The notes: generated by a model not told the origin, from the letters alone. A DNA stretch of 23,239 nucleotides from an uncultured Rhodanobacter sp. (GCA_937906285.1 CALCWL010000053.1:1-23239); one strand, 5' to 3'. Counted from the stretch's first letter, positions 6,820-15,030 are shown. Made by a program: numbers and translations.

Positions 6820-8918
6820 GCGGTTCTCTCGATGACGCGCTCGAACGGCGGCAATGCGCGCAGCATGCCGCTGCCGTAGCGCTTGGTGACCACGCGGCGA
6901 TCCAGCAGCACGATGCGGCCGTGGTCGGTTTCGCTGCGGATGAGGCGGCCGCAGTACTGGGTGAGCAGGCGGGTGGCCTCGGGCACGCTGACCTCGATGA
7001 ACGGATTGCGGCCGCGCGACTCCAGCCACTCGGCGTAGGTGGCGCCGACCGGGTCGGTGGGCACGGCGAACGGCAACTGGGTGATCACCACCGTCTCGCA
7101 CAACTTGCCGGGCAGGTCGAGGCCTTCGCCGAACGAGGCCAGGCCGAACAGCGTGCTGCCCTTGCCGGCCTCGATGTCGGCGCAGTGCTCGGCGACCAGT
7201 TGCGACTTGCCGAGCGAGCCCTGCGCGCGCACCTTGCGCACCTGCGCGATCGGCAGCTTCTGCAGCACGCGATCGAGTTTTGCGCGCGAGGTGAACAGCA
7301 CCAGGTTGCCGGCATCCCAGTCGAGGTGGTCCGCCAGCCAGGCGCTGATTTCCTCGGCGTGCGCCTCGCGCGCGTCGGGCAGCGTGTGCATCGCGGGCAC
7401 TTCCAGGCGCGCCTGCGCGGCGAGGTCGAACGGCGAGGGCAGGCTCAGCGTCACCGCGTCGTCGGGCAGGCCCACGGCATCGGCGAAGCCGCGGAAGTTG
7501 CCGCCGGCACTGAGCGTGGCCGAGGTCATCACCACGCCGCTGGCGTTGTTCCACAGCACGTTGCGCAGCAGGCCCGCGGCGGAGACGGCCGAGGCATGGC
7601 AGACCAGTTGCTGGTCCGCGCCCAGGGTGACCCAGCGCGCCAGCGGCGGGGCGTTGTCCGGATCGTCGCTGGACCACGCGCGCCAGCAGGCGGTCTGCCG
7701 GCCGATGCGCTCCAGCGCGATGCCGAGCTCGCGCGACAAGGCCTCCTGGGTCGGTCCGCCGTCGGTCATCTCCACCACGGCGCGCCGCACCGCGGTGAGC
7801 CAGCGCTGCACCTCGCCGGTGAGCAGGTCGAGCGCGCGCGCATGCTCCACCCACGGCTCCGGCAGCTGGCCCAGCGAGCCGCGGTACATCGGTTCGGTCT
7901 CGGCCGGGTCGGGCAGCCAGGCGAGGCGGATTTCCTTCTCCAGTTCCTCCAGCGTGTTGCTCAGCTCCTGCAGTTTCTCGTCGCCCTGGTCCAGCGCGAG
8001 CTTGCCCAGGCGCTCCTTGTCGGTCAGCGAATAGGCCGCATGCACCTGCCGGCCAAGCCGGCTCAACTGGCGCACGCTGGCGGTCATGAAGACTTCGGCG
8101 GCGCCGCGGTCGATCGCCTTGCCGGGTACGTGGTGGCCCTCGTCGAAGATGTACAGCGTCTCGTCCGGGCGCGGCAGGATTACGCCGCCCCAGCTGTCGT
8201 CCTCGCCCGGCATGGTGAGGTCGGCCAGCACCAGATCCTGGTTGGCCACGATGATGTCGGCGTCGTCCACCGCGCGGCGCGCGGCGAAGAACGGGCAGTT
8301 CATGAACTGCCCGCACTTGCGTCCGGTGCAACCGCCGGCGCTGGTGGTGATCATCGGCCGCAGCAGGTCGCTGACCGGCTCCGGCGCGCTGTCCATGTCG
8401 CCGTTCCATTCGCCGCGGTCGAACGCATCGCGAAGTTTCGCCAGCGACTGCTTGTCGCGCGGTTGCGGCGGCTTGTTCCACAGCAGCAGGTCGGCCTCGA
8501 AGCCGGCCAGGCCCATTTGCGCATCGTGGATGCTGTTGGCCGCCATCAGCAGGTTGCGCGGGCACAGGTAGCGGCCGCGGCCCTTGGCCAGCGCCACCTT
8601 CGCTTCCATGTCGTTGAGCTTCAGGTACAGCGGGATGTCGCGTTGCACGAGCTGTTCCTGCAGCGCCACGGTGGCGGTGGCGATCAGCAGCTTCTTCTTC
8701 TGGCAGCGCGCCACTTCATGGCCGGCGACCAGGTAGGCCATCGACTTGCCGGTGCCGGTCGGCGCCTCGATCACCGCCACGCCGCCGGCGCTGGCCAGCG
8801 CCTTGGCGACCTCGGCGATCATGCGGCCCTGCGAGGCGCGCGCGCGAAAGCCTGGCAGGCCCGCCTTGACGCGGGCATAGGCGGCACGAATGGCGTCCTT
8901 GGTGGAGTCGGCGAGCAT
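6816..8918 (-). CDS. dinG: DinG-type ATP-dependent DNA helicase with Fe-S cluster (XPD-like SF2)
   Basis: The 700-residue protein has Walker A APTGTGKS (residues 52-59), a DEGH box (259-262) and motif VI QYCGRLIR near the C-terminus. Four Cys ligands for a 4Fe-4S cluster are present: Cys119 in GRYLCPRN, then Cys197, Cys202 and Cys208, spaced x4 and x5 as in E. coli DinG. DinG unwinds 5'-tailed duplexes, D-loops, R-loops and G-quadruplexes, resolving replication-transcription conflicts. No exonuclease domain is fused. The start at 8918 (MLADSTKDAIRAAY) fits the family; ribosome binding is weak. No clear LexA-type operator was seen upstream, so damage regulation cannot be claimed. It is the first gene of the minus-strand run and is coupled to hutD by an ATGA overlap. 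Confidence 0.93.
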   Translation of the reverse strand: MLADSTKDAIRAAYARVKAGLPGFRARASQGRMIAEVAKALASAGGVAVIEAPTGTGKSMAYLVAGHEVARCQKKKLLIATATVALQEQLVQRDIPLYLKLNDMEAKVALAKGRGRYLCPRNLLMAANSIHDAQMGLAGFEADLLLWNKPPQPRDKQSLAKLRDAFDRGEWNGDMDSAPEPVSDLLRPMITTSAGGCTGRKCGQFMNCPFFAARRAVDDADIIVANQDLVLADLTMPGEDDSWGGVILPRPDETLYIFDEGHHVPGKAIDRGAAEVFMTASVRQLSRLGRQVHAAYSLTDKERLGKLALDQGDEKLQELSNTLEELEKEIRLAWLPDPAETEPMYRGSLGQLPEPWVEHARALDLLTGEVQRWLTAVRRAVVEMTDGGPTQEALSRELGIALERIGRQTACWRAWSSDDPDNAPPLARWVTLGADQQLVCHASAVSAAGLLRNVLWNNASGVVMTSATLSAGGNFRGFADAVGLPDDAVTLSLPSPFDLAAQARLEVPAMHTLPDAREAHAEEISAWLADHLDWDAGNLVLFTSRAKLDRVLQKLPIAQVRKVRAQGSLGKSQLVAEHCADIEAGKGSTLFGLASFGEGLDLPGKLCETVVITQLPFAVPTDPVGATYAEWLESRGRNPFIEVSVPEATRLLTQYCGRLIRSETDHGRIVLLDRRVVTKRYGSGMLRALPPFERVIERTA

Positions 8919-9143
8919 GCGGGGTGGCGGGTCCGTGACACGGTGCGGGGCCGGGGCGCGCCGCGTGCGTGCGCTGCCCTGCCGGCCGGCTGCCCAGTCT
9001 ATCGGACATGTCAACGCGGCCGCGGCTTGCCGATGCCCCGCGGAATGTCGCACAGTGGCAGGCGCGTATGCTGGGTCGGGCCGCGGCTCGAACCTGATCC
9101 GGCGACATCCCGGCGACATCCCGGCGACAGAAAAGGGGGCACG
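8919..9143. promoter_or_regulatory. Divergent intergenic region between dinG and the c-di-GMP gene
   Basis: This 225-base spacer serves both directions. On the minus strand TTGACA (9014-9009) is a perfect -35 hexamer for dinG and TAGACT (9001-8996) resembles a -10 box, but they are only seven bases apart and cannot pair with each other. On the plus side the last 45 bases hold an 11-base tandem repeat (9099-9130) and the ribosome binding sequence AAAAGGGGGC (9131-9140). A TGGCA/TGCT pair at 9056-9072 resembles a sigma54 site but the spacing is off by one. No LexA palindrome was seen. Confidence 0.35.
9099..9130. repeat. 11-base tandem direct repeat, nearly three copies
   Basis: The unit CCGGCGACATC occurs at 9099-9109 and 9110-9120, followed by a partial third copy CCGGCGACA at 9121-9129. 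The copies are identical over their shared length and the period is close to one helical turn of DNA, so all would present the same face. The array ends immediately before the purine-rich ribosome binding site of the GAF-GGDEF-EAL gene, so it lies in the 5' leader or core promoter. It could be a repeated protein-binding site or a slippage-prone repeat. Confidence 0.8.
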
Positions 9144-12053
9144 ATGGAGTCGATGTCCATCGACGACTCGCTGCAATTGAATTGGCTGACCCATCTGGTC
9201 GGCGCCCGCTCGCCGGCCGAAGTGGCCGCAGCGATCGCCGCGCTGGCGGAGGACCGGCCCGGCTGCGAGGCCGCCAGCGTGCTGTGGCGGCTGCACGACC
9301 GGGCCGGCGTCAGCAGCATGCCGCCGATGCCGGTCGCCGATGCCGATTGGCCGTGGATCGAGCAGGCCGCCGGCAGCACCGGGGCGCAGTGGCATGCGGA
9401 CGGTCGGCGCGTGGCCCTGCGCCTGTGCCAGCTGCCGCAGCCCGCGGTGCTGGTGCTGCGCCTGCAGCCCGCCTCGGCAAGTCCCTCTTTCCTGGACGAG
9501 ATGGCGGCGCCGCTGCGGCTGGCCCGCCTGCATCTGCAACGTGCGCTGGAATGGCTCGACCTGCAGCACTCGCACGAGCAACTGGAGCGCTCGGAGAATC
9601 TGCAGCGCGCCCTGTTCGCGATCTCCGACCTCGCCGGTTCCGAGCGCGACATGCCTACCGTGCTGCGCGGCATCCACGCCATCGTCAGCGGACTGATGTA
9701 CGCGGACAACTTCTTCATCGTGCTGCACGACGCCGCGCGCGACACGGTCCGCTTCCTGTACTACGTCGACGTGGAGGATCCCGTGGCGCCCGGCGGCGGC
9801 CGCGACATGCCGGCCAGCGCGATCGAGCACACGCTGACCTGGTACGTGCTGCGCGACGGCAAGGCGCGCATGGGCGATGCCGAGGAGCTGCGTATCCAGG
9901 CGCCAGGACCGGTGACGGTGATCGGCACCGACAGCCGCGACTGGCTCGGCGTGCCGATGATGCGCGACGGCCGCCCGGGCGGTGCGCTGGTGGTGCAGAG
10001 CTACCGGCCCGAGATCGGCTACACCCCCGGCGATCTGGCCCTGCTGGAGTTCGTCGCCAGCCACATCCTGATCGCGCTGGAGCGCAAACAGGGCAAGGAG
10101 GATCTGGAACAGCGCGTGCAACTGCGCACCGCGCAACTGGCCGAGGCCAATCGCGGCCTGCAGCAGGAGATCTTCGAGCGGCAACGCGCCGAGCACCTGC
10201 AGACCGCGTTGTTCCGCATCGCCGAGCTGGCCACCGCGCGCATCGACCACGGCGAGTTCTACCGCCGCGTGCACGGCGTGGTGGGCGAACTGCTCAACGC
10301 GGAGAACTTCTACATCGCGCTGCTCTCCGACGACCGCCAGCAATTGCTGTTCCCCTATGCCGTCGACGCCAAGCTGCGCCCGCCGCCGAGCCGCCCGCTC
10401 GGCCGCGGGCTGAGCGAATACGTGCTGCGCCGGGGCACCGCGCTGCGCGCCGACAACGCCGACATCGAGGAGCTGGAGCGCAGCGGCGAAATCGTGGCCG
10501 GTCGGTCCGGCTCGCCTTCCACCTGCTGGCTCGGCGTGCCGCTGATCGTCGGGGACGAGGTGATCGGGCTGGTGACGGTGCAGAGCTACGACGCCGACGT
10601 GTCCTACGGTCCGTCGGACCAGGAGCTGCTCAGCTTCGTGGCCACCCAGGTCGCCAACAGCCTCACCCGCCGCCGCGCCGCCGAGGCGTTGCATCGTGCC
10701 TACGAGCAGCTCGAACACCGGGTGGAGGAGCGCACGCTGGCGCTGCGCAAGGAGATCATCGAACGCGAACGCGTGCAGGACCAGCTCAAGCACCAGGTGA
10801 TGCACGATCCGCTGACCGGACTGCCCAATCGCAGCTATCTGCGCGACCGCATCGACCGCGTGCTGTCGACGCCGGTGTCAGGCACGCGCCCGCGCTGCGC
10901 CCTGCTGTACATGGACGTGGACCGCTTCAAGATCATCAACGACAGCCTCGGCCACCTGGCCGGCGACGAGGTGCTGCGGGAGGTCGCCACGCGGTTGTCC
11001 GGTTGCGTGCGCCATCCGGACCTGGTGGCGCGGCTGTCGGGCGACGAGTTCGCCATCCTGCTGGAATCGGTGGAGCAGCCGGCCGACGCCAACGTCGTGG
11101 CGCAGCGGGTGATGGATGCGCTGGCCGAACCGATGCCCGCCGGCGGCAAGGAGTTGCAGGTGGCCGTGAGCGTCGGCATCGCCATCGGCGACGGCCGTTA
11201 CCTGACCGCCGACGAGGTGCTGCGCGATGCCGACATCGCGCTGTATCGCGCCAAGGAACTGGGCCGCAAGCGCTACCAGTTGTTCGACGAGACGCTGGCC
11301 CGCAGCGTGGTCGACGTGCTGACCCTGGAAGGCGAGCTGCGCCAGGCACTGAAGCACGGCCAGTTCGAGCCGCATTTCCAGGTCATCTGCCGCCTGGAGG
11401 ATGGCGCGGTGGTCGGCTACGAGGCACTGATCCGCTGGAACCATCCGCAGCGCGGGCTGCTGTTGCCGGGCGATTTCCTCAAGATCGCCGAGGACAGCGG
11501 ACTGATCGAGGCGATCGACTGGCACATGTTCGAGATCAGCTGCCAGCGCCTGCGCCGGCAGGAGCGTACCGACACCTTCATGACGCTCAACGTGTCGGCG
11601 CTGCACCTGCGCCATGACAATTTCGACGCACGCCTGATCGAGTTGCTCGAACGCACCGGCCTGCCGCCCACGCGGGTGGTGGTGGAAGTCACCGAGGGTG
11701 CCCTGCTCGACGATCCGGAGCGCGTGCGCGCCACGCTGGAGCGCCTGCGCGCCGCCGGCGTCGGCGCGGCACTGGACGATTTCGGCACCGGCTATTCGTC
11801 GCTGAGCTACCTGCACTCGCTGCCGCTGCGCATCCTGAAGATCGACCGCGCGTTCGTGAACGAGCTGGACAAGGGCGCCAACACCAGCAGCACCACCGTG
11901 GTCGCGGCGGTGCTTGCGCTGGCCCGCGCGCTGGACATCGACGTGGTCGCCGAAGGCATCGAGACGGAGATCCAGTACGCCGCGCTGCACGCGATGGGCT
12001 GCGCCATGGGGCAGGGCTACTGGATCGGACGGCCTGCGCCGTTCGAGTCCTGA
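9144..12053 (+). CDS. Cyclic-di-GMP signalling protein, tandem GAF, GGDEF and EAL domains
   Basis: The 969-residue soluble protein has an N-terminal region (1-145) resembling a degenerate GAF domain, GAF1 (about 170-312), a coiled linker, GAF2 (about 370-507), a second coiled linker (508-552), GGDEF (553-715) and EAL (725-965). No membrane segment is present. The GGDEF signature is SGDEF (632-636), with an intact inhibitory-site RHPD (623-626) exactly five residues before it. The EAL domain appears complete: EALIRW (760-765), NVSAL, EVTEG, DDFGTGYSS (878-886), KID (899-901), AEGIE (936-940) and QGYWIGRP. It should hydrolyse c-di-GMP; cyclase activity is uncertain because of the Ser. Start ATG 9144 follows AAAAGGGGGC. 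It converges on the frnE-like gene with an 11-base gap. Confidence 0.93.
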   Translation: MESMSIDDSLQLNWLTHLVGARSPAEVAAAIAALAEDRPGCEAASVLWRLHDRAGVSSMPPMPVADADWPWIEQAAGSTGAQWHADGRRVALRLCQLPQPAVLVLRLQPASASPSFLDEMAAPLRLARLHLQRALEWLDLQHSHEQLERSENLQRALFAISDLAGSERDMPTVLRGIHAIVSGLMYADNFFIVLHDAARDTVRFLYYVDVEDPVAPGGGRDMPASAIEHTLTWYVLRDGKARMGDAEELRIQAPGPVTVIGTDSRDWLGVPMMRDGRPGGALVVQSYRPEIGYTPGDLALLEFVASHILIALERKQGKEDLEQRVQLRTAQLAEANRGLQQEIFERQRAEHLQTALFRIAELATARIDHGEFYRRVHGVVGELLNAENFYIALLSDDRQQLLFPYAVDAKLRPPPSRPLGRGLSEYVLRRGTALRADNADIEELERSGEIVAGRSGSPSTCWLGVPLIVGDEVIGLVTVQSYDADVSYGPSDQELLSFVATQVANSLTRRRAAEALHRAYEQLEHRVEERTLALRKEIIERERVQDQLKHQVMHDPLTGLPNRSYLRDRIDRVLSTPVSGTRPRCALLYMDVDRFKIINDSLGHLAGDEVLREVATRLSGCVRHPDLVARLSGDEFAILLESVEQPADANVVAQRVMDALAEPMPAGGKELQVAVSVGIAIGDGRYLTADEVLRDADIALYRAKELGRKRYQLFDETLARSVVDVLTLEGELRQALKHGQFEPHFQVICRLEDGAVVGYEALIRWNHPQRGLLLPGDFLKIAEDSGLIEAIDWHMFEISCQRLRRQERTDTFMTLNVSALHLRHDNFDARLIELLERTGLPPTRVVVEVTEGALLDDPERVRATLERLRAAGVGAALDDFGTGYSSLSYLHSLPLRILKIDRAFVNELDKGANTSSTTVVAAVLALARALDIDVVAEGIETEIQYAALHAMGCAMGQGYWIGRPAPFES

Positions 12054-12064
12054 ACTGCGCGCCC

Positions 12065-12727
12065 CTATCGTGCGGCGGCGATCTGCCGCAACGCCTGCTC
12101 GAACGCCTCCGGCGGCTGACCGCCGGAGATCAGGTGCTGGCCGTTGACGATGCTGGCCGGCACCGAGTGGATGCCGCGCGACATGAAGAACTGTTCCTGC
12201 GTGCGCACCTCGTCGGCGAATTCGTCGCTTTCGAGCAACCGCCGCGCCCGTTCGCCATCCAGCCCCGCTTCGGCAGCCAGCCGCGCCAGCGTGTCGTGCG
12301 AACTCACGTCCTCGCCGTCGGTGAAATACGCGCGCAGCAGGATCTGCTTCAGCGCGAGGTGCCGCCCTTCCAGCTCGGCCCAGTGCAGCAGCCGGTGCGC
12401 GTCGAAGGTGTTGTAGACGCGGCTGCGCCGGTCCATGTTGAAGGTGAAACCCAGCGCCGTGCCGCGCTCGCGGATCGCCTCGCGATTGGCGTCGATCTGC
12501 TCGGCCGAACTGCCGTACTTGCGCATCAGGTGCTCGGTGGAATCCTCACCCTCCGCCGCCATCTGCGGATTCAGCTCGAACGGCTGGAAGTGGATTTCCG
12601 CAGAGACCTCGCCGTCGAGTTGCGTCAGCGCCTGCCGCAGCGAGGCCAGCCCGATCGCGCACCATGGGCAGGACACATCGGACACGAAGTCGATGCGCAG
12701 CGGAACGGGAGTCGCTGGCGTGGACAT
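12065..12727 (-). CDS. DsbA family thiol oxidoreductase, FrnE-like
   Basis: This 220-residue thioredoxin-fold protein carries the active-site CPWC at residues 20-23 in DFVSDVSCPWCAIG, the FQPFELNPQM segment, an inserted alpha-helical domain (about 60-170), and the cis-Pro loop in GIHSVPASIVNG near the C-terminus. This pattern defines the FrnE/2-hydroxychromene-2-carboxylate isomerase-like branch of DsbA proteins. There is no signal peptide, so it should act in the cytoplasm as a disulfide oxidoreductase or isomerase. The natural substrate is unknown. GCGAGG lies just upstream of ATG 12727. It follows the FAD-dependent dehydrogenase gene by 72 bases on the same strand, so the two may be co-transcribed; both are redox proteins. 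Confidence 0.92.
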   Translation of the reverse strand: MSTPATPVPLRIDFVSDVSCPWCAIGLASLRQALTQLDGEVSAEIHFQPFELNPQMAAEGEDSTEHLMRKYGSSAEQIDANREAIRERGTALGFTFNMDRRSRVYNTFDAHRLLHWAELEGRHLALKQILLRAYFTDGEDVSSHDTLARLAAEAGLDGERARRLLESDEFADEVRTQEQFFMSRGIHSVPASIVNGQHLISGGQPPEAFEQALRQIAAAR

Positions 12728-12799
12728 GGGATACCTCGCAAATCTTGGGGAGCAGCAGCGCTGCGGATCCGACCTAGATGCGGCCGGGACGCGGCACAA

Positions 12800-14458
12800 T
12801 CAATCGTCTGCGCGAACCCGGCCCATCGCCATGTCCAGTGCCAGCGCCTCGGCTACCTTGATGCCATCCACCGCCGCGGACAGGATGCCGCCGGCGTAGC
12901 CGGCCCCTTCGCCGGCGGGATACAAGCCGCGGACATTGAGGCTCTGCAGGCTCTCGTCGCGCGTGATGCGTACCGGCGAGGAGGTGCGCGTTTCGACGCC
13001 GGTGAGGATGGCGTCGGGCATGGTGTAGCCGCGGATCTGCCGTTCGAAGGCGGGCAGCGCTTCGCGGATCGCGGCGATGGCGTAATCGGGCAGGGCGCTG
13101 TCGAGGCTGCCCAAGGTGACGCCGGGTTTATAGGAGGGCTGCACCGCGCCCCATTCGCGTGAGGCGCGACCGGCGAGGAAGTCGCCGACCAGCTGCGCCG
13201 GCGCGTTGTAGTTCCCGCCGCCGAGAGTAAAGGCGTGGCTTTCCAGTGCCCGCTGCAGCGCGATGCCGGCGAGCGGGCCTTCGCCGTACGGCGCGAAGTC
13301 GGACGGCTCGATGCCGACCACCACCGCCGCGTTCGCGTTGCGCTCGTTGCGCGAGTACTGGCTCATGCCGTTGGTGACCACGCGGCCAGGCTCGCTGGTG
13401 GCGGCGACCACGGTGCCGCCGGGGCACATGCAGAAGCTGTACACCGAGCGGCCGCGCCCGCCCTGATTTCCCTTGCCGTGATGCACCAGCTTGTAGTCGG
13501 CCGCACCGAGGACGGGATGGCCGGCCTGCGGCCCGAAGCGGGCGCGGTCGATCACCGACTGCGGGTGCTCGATGCGGAAGCCGATCGAAAACGGCTTGGC
13601 CTCCACATACACGCCGCGCGCATGCAGCATCTCGAACGTATCGCGGGCGCTGTGGCCGAGTGCCAGCACCACATGATCGGAGCGCAACTGTTCGCCGCTG
13701 GCCAGGGTGACGCCACGGATCTGCTGCTGGCCATCCGCACCCGGTTCCAGCAGCAGGTCGTCCACGCGCTGGCTGAAACGGATATCGCCGCCCAGCGACT
13801 CGATCGTCGCGCGCATGTTCTCCACCATCGAGACCAGCCGGAAGGTGCCGATGTGCGGCTTGCTGACGTAGAGGATTTCCTCCGGCGCGCCGGCCTTGAC
13901 GAATTCGGTGAGCACCTTGCGGCCGTGGTGCTGCGGGTCGCGGATCTGGCTGTACAGCTTGCCGTCGGAAAAGGTGCCGGCGCCGCCTTCGCCGAACTGC
14001 ACGTTGGATTCCGGGTGCAGCTCGCGCTTGCGCCACAGGTCCCAGGTGTCTTTGGTGCGCTCGCGCACTTCCTTGCCGCGATCGAGGATGATCGGGCGGA
14101 AACCCATCTGCGCCAGGATCAGTCCGGCGAACAGGCCGCAGGGGCCGAAGCCGATCACCAGCGGGCGGTGTTCGACCCGCGGCGGCGCCTGGGCCACGAA
14201 GTGGTAGCTGGTGTCCGGCGTCGGCTGCACGTGGGGATCGCCGGCGAAGCGTTGCAGCAGTTCGGCTTCGCGCGGGGTGTCGATGTCCAGCGCGTAGATC
14301 AGCATGATCGCGCCGCGTTTGCGTGCGTCGTAGCCGCGGCGGGCGATGGTGTAAGCGATCAGCTCGCCGGGTTCGAGCTCAAGCCGCCTGATGATGGCGG
14401 CAGCAAGCGCGGCCTCGCCGTGGTCGAGCGGCAGCTTGAGGTCGGTGAGTCGCAGCAT
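12800..14458 (-). CDS. FAD-dependent dehydrogenase of the COG2509 type
   Basis: The 552-residue protein has an N-terminal domain of about 95 residues containing RRGYDARKRG and IYALDID, then a dinucleotide-binding motif GFGPCG (103-108) ending in LDRG about 20 residues later. Further FAD/NAD-binding landmarks are FGEGGAGTFSDGKLYS, VVLALGHSARDTFEML, YSFCMCPGG, and the C-terminal GLYPAGEGAGYAGGILSAAVDG. These are signatures of the uncharacterised FAD-dependent dehydrogenase family COG2509. The substrate is unknown. The start at 14458 (MLRLTDLKLPL) matches the usual N-terminus; the upstream ribosome binding site is weak. The gene precedes the frnE-like gene by 72 bases. Length agrees with the family and no truncation or frameshift is apparent. 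Confidence 0.9.
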   Translation of the reverse strand: MLRLTDLKLPLDHGEAALAAAIIRRLELEPGELIAYTIARRGYDARKRGAIMLIYALDIDTPREAELLQRFAGDPHVQPTPDTSYHFVAQAPPRVEHRPLVIGFGPCGLFAGLILAQMGFRPIILDRGKEVRERTKDTWDLWRKRELHPESNVQFGEGGAGTFSDGKLYSQIRDPQHHGRKVLTEFVKAGAPEEILYVSKPHIGTFRLVSMVENMRATIESLGGDIRFSQRVDDLLLEPGADGQQQIRGVTLASGEQLRSDHVVLALGHSARDTFEMLHARGVYVEAKPFSIGFRIEHPQSVIDRARFGPQAGHPVLGAADYKLVHHGKGNQGGRGRSVYSFCMCPGGTVVAATSEPGRVVTNGMSQYSRNERNANAAVVVGIEPSDFAPYGEGPLAGIALQRALESHAFTLGGGNYNAPAQLVGDFLAGRASREWGAVQPSYKPGVTLGSLDSALPDYAIAAIREALPAFERQIRGYTMPDAILTGVETRTSSPVRITRDESLQSLNVRGLYPAGEGAGYAGGILSAAVDGIKVAEALALDMAMGRVRADD

Positions 14459-14510
14459 GCGTGGGTTCCGGTGCGCCGATGGCGCGCGCGATTCCCGGCG
14501 CCTTCGATGG

Positions 14511-14556
14511 GCCGGCCATTGTCGGCGCCTTGCGCGCGGCCGACAAGGCGGCCGGC
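14511..14556 (-). terminator. Compound GC-rich hairpin downstream of the 74-residue gene
   Basis: TTGTCGGC (14519-14526) pairs with GCCGACAA (14539-14546) across a 12-base loop. Outside this, GCCGGCC (14511-14517) pairs with GGCCGGC (14550-14556), separated by an A on one side and GGC on the other. On the minus strand the hairpin begins 26 bases after the stop of the small gene. No T-run follows, so intrinsic termination is possible but not assured. Confidence 0.4.
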
Positions 14557-14582
14557 GAGCGGAAACTGACGCTGCGGGTCAC

Positions 14583-14807
14583 TCAGGCCGCCAGCAGGGT
14601 CAGGAATTGCTCACCGGTTGCGTGCGGGTGCAGCAGGATGAAGCGCGTTTGCGCCGGGCCGGCGTGCTTGCGTGCCGCGGCGACGCAAACCTCGCCGTCG
14701 TCGGCGATGATGGCCGGAGGCGTGGCACGCTGGTCATCCCAGGGCGCGCGGCACAGTTGGCCGTGTTGCGGGCCGCCGGCGATGATGCATTCAAAAATCC
14801 TGTTCAT
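14583..14807 (-). CDS. Small hypothetical protein, 74 residues
   Basis: I do not recognise a family. The protein starts MNRIFECIIAGGPQHGQLCR and contains a predicted beta-rich soluble pattern with three Cys residues (7, 19 and 41), an AIIADDGEVCVAA strand-turn-strand segment, and a hydrophobic ending FLTLLAA. No signal peptide or membrane segment is present. Evidence that it is real is modest: the frame fills a gap between two well-supported genes, the composition is protein-like, and it is bracketed by inverted repeats at 14813-14848 and 14511-14556. There is no good ribosome binding site; GAGTGAC just upstream is the closest. An overlapping frame (14600-14794) on the same strand looks less natural. 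Confidence 0.55.
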   Translation of the reverse strand: MNRIFECIIAGGPQHGQLCRAPWDDQRATPPAIIADDGEVCVAAARKHAGPAQTRFILLHPHATGEQFLTLLAA

Positions 14808-14812
14808 GGAAA

Positions 14813-14848
14813 GTCACTCGAAGGGGAGGAGCTGTGGGGACGAGTGAC
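14813..14848. promoter_or_regulatory. Inverted repeat just upstream of the 74-residue gene
   Basis: GTCACTCG (14813-14820) and CGAGTGAC (14841-14848) are perfect 8-base inverted arms separated by 20 bases. The inner edge lies five bases before the ATG at 14807. In a transcript the arms would form a stem covering the ribosome-binding region; as DNA the pair could be an operator. No sequence homology to a known regulator site is recognised. Confidence 0.4.
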
Positions 14849-14974
14849 GGCAAGCAGGGGACGCGCCAGCAGCGGGCAGGCAAAGGTGGTCTGCGTCACA
14901 GTTTGGGACATGCGCCGCCAGTCGCGGCTGATCGTTGTGGTTTCACCGAGTGGAGCGGCTGGGGCAGCTGCTTC

Positions 14975-15011
14975 CGGTGGCGAGTCCGGCCCCTACCCGG
15001 ACTCGCTACCG
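14975..15011 (-). terminator. Strong hairpin downstream of the DUF1993 gene
   Basis: The arms 14975-14989 and 14997-15011 pair over 15 positions with a single G-U, around a 7-base loop (14990-14996). The hairpin starts 20 bases after the DUF1993 stop codon, where an MFS-DUF1993 transcript would end. It lacks a following T-run, so it may act as a Rho-aided terminator or as a 3'-end stabiliser. Within the minus-strand loop is GTAG, the head tetramer typical of REP elements, so a mobile-repeat origin is also possible. Confidence 0.6.
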
Positions 15012-15030
15012 CGGGACGGAGTTGGCCCGC

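Noticed and set aside
8919..9020. LexA/SOS box upstream of dinG
   Set aside because: No CTGT-N8-ACAG or similar palindrome was found; SOS control in this organism cannot be supported from sequence.
9056..9072. Sigma54-like promoter (TGGCA with downstream TGCT) before the c-di-GMP gene
   Set aside because: The spacing between the GG and GC elements is one base too long and the intervening bases do not fit.
6921..9143. Plus-strand frame open leftward for about 2.2 kb in front of the GAF-GGDEF-EAL gene, antisense to dinG
   Set aside because: It has no domain pattern, is His/Gln/Arg/Ala-rich as expected of a GC-rich antisense shadow, and the real start at 9144 has a strong ribosome binding site.
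8919..10805. Minus-strand frame extending upstream of dinG, antisense to the c-di-GMP gene
   Set aside because: Composition is shadow-like and the extension is not part of any DinG; family N-terminus is at 8918.
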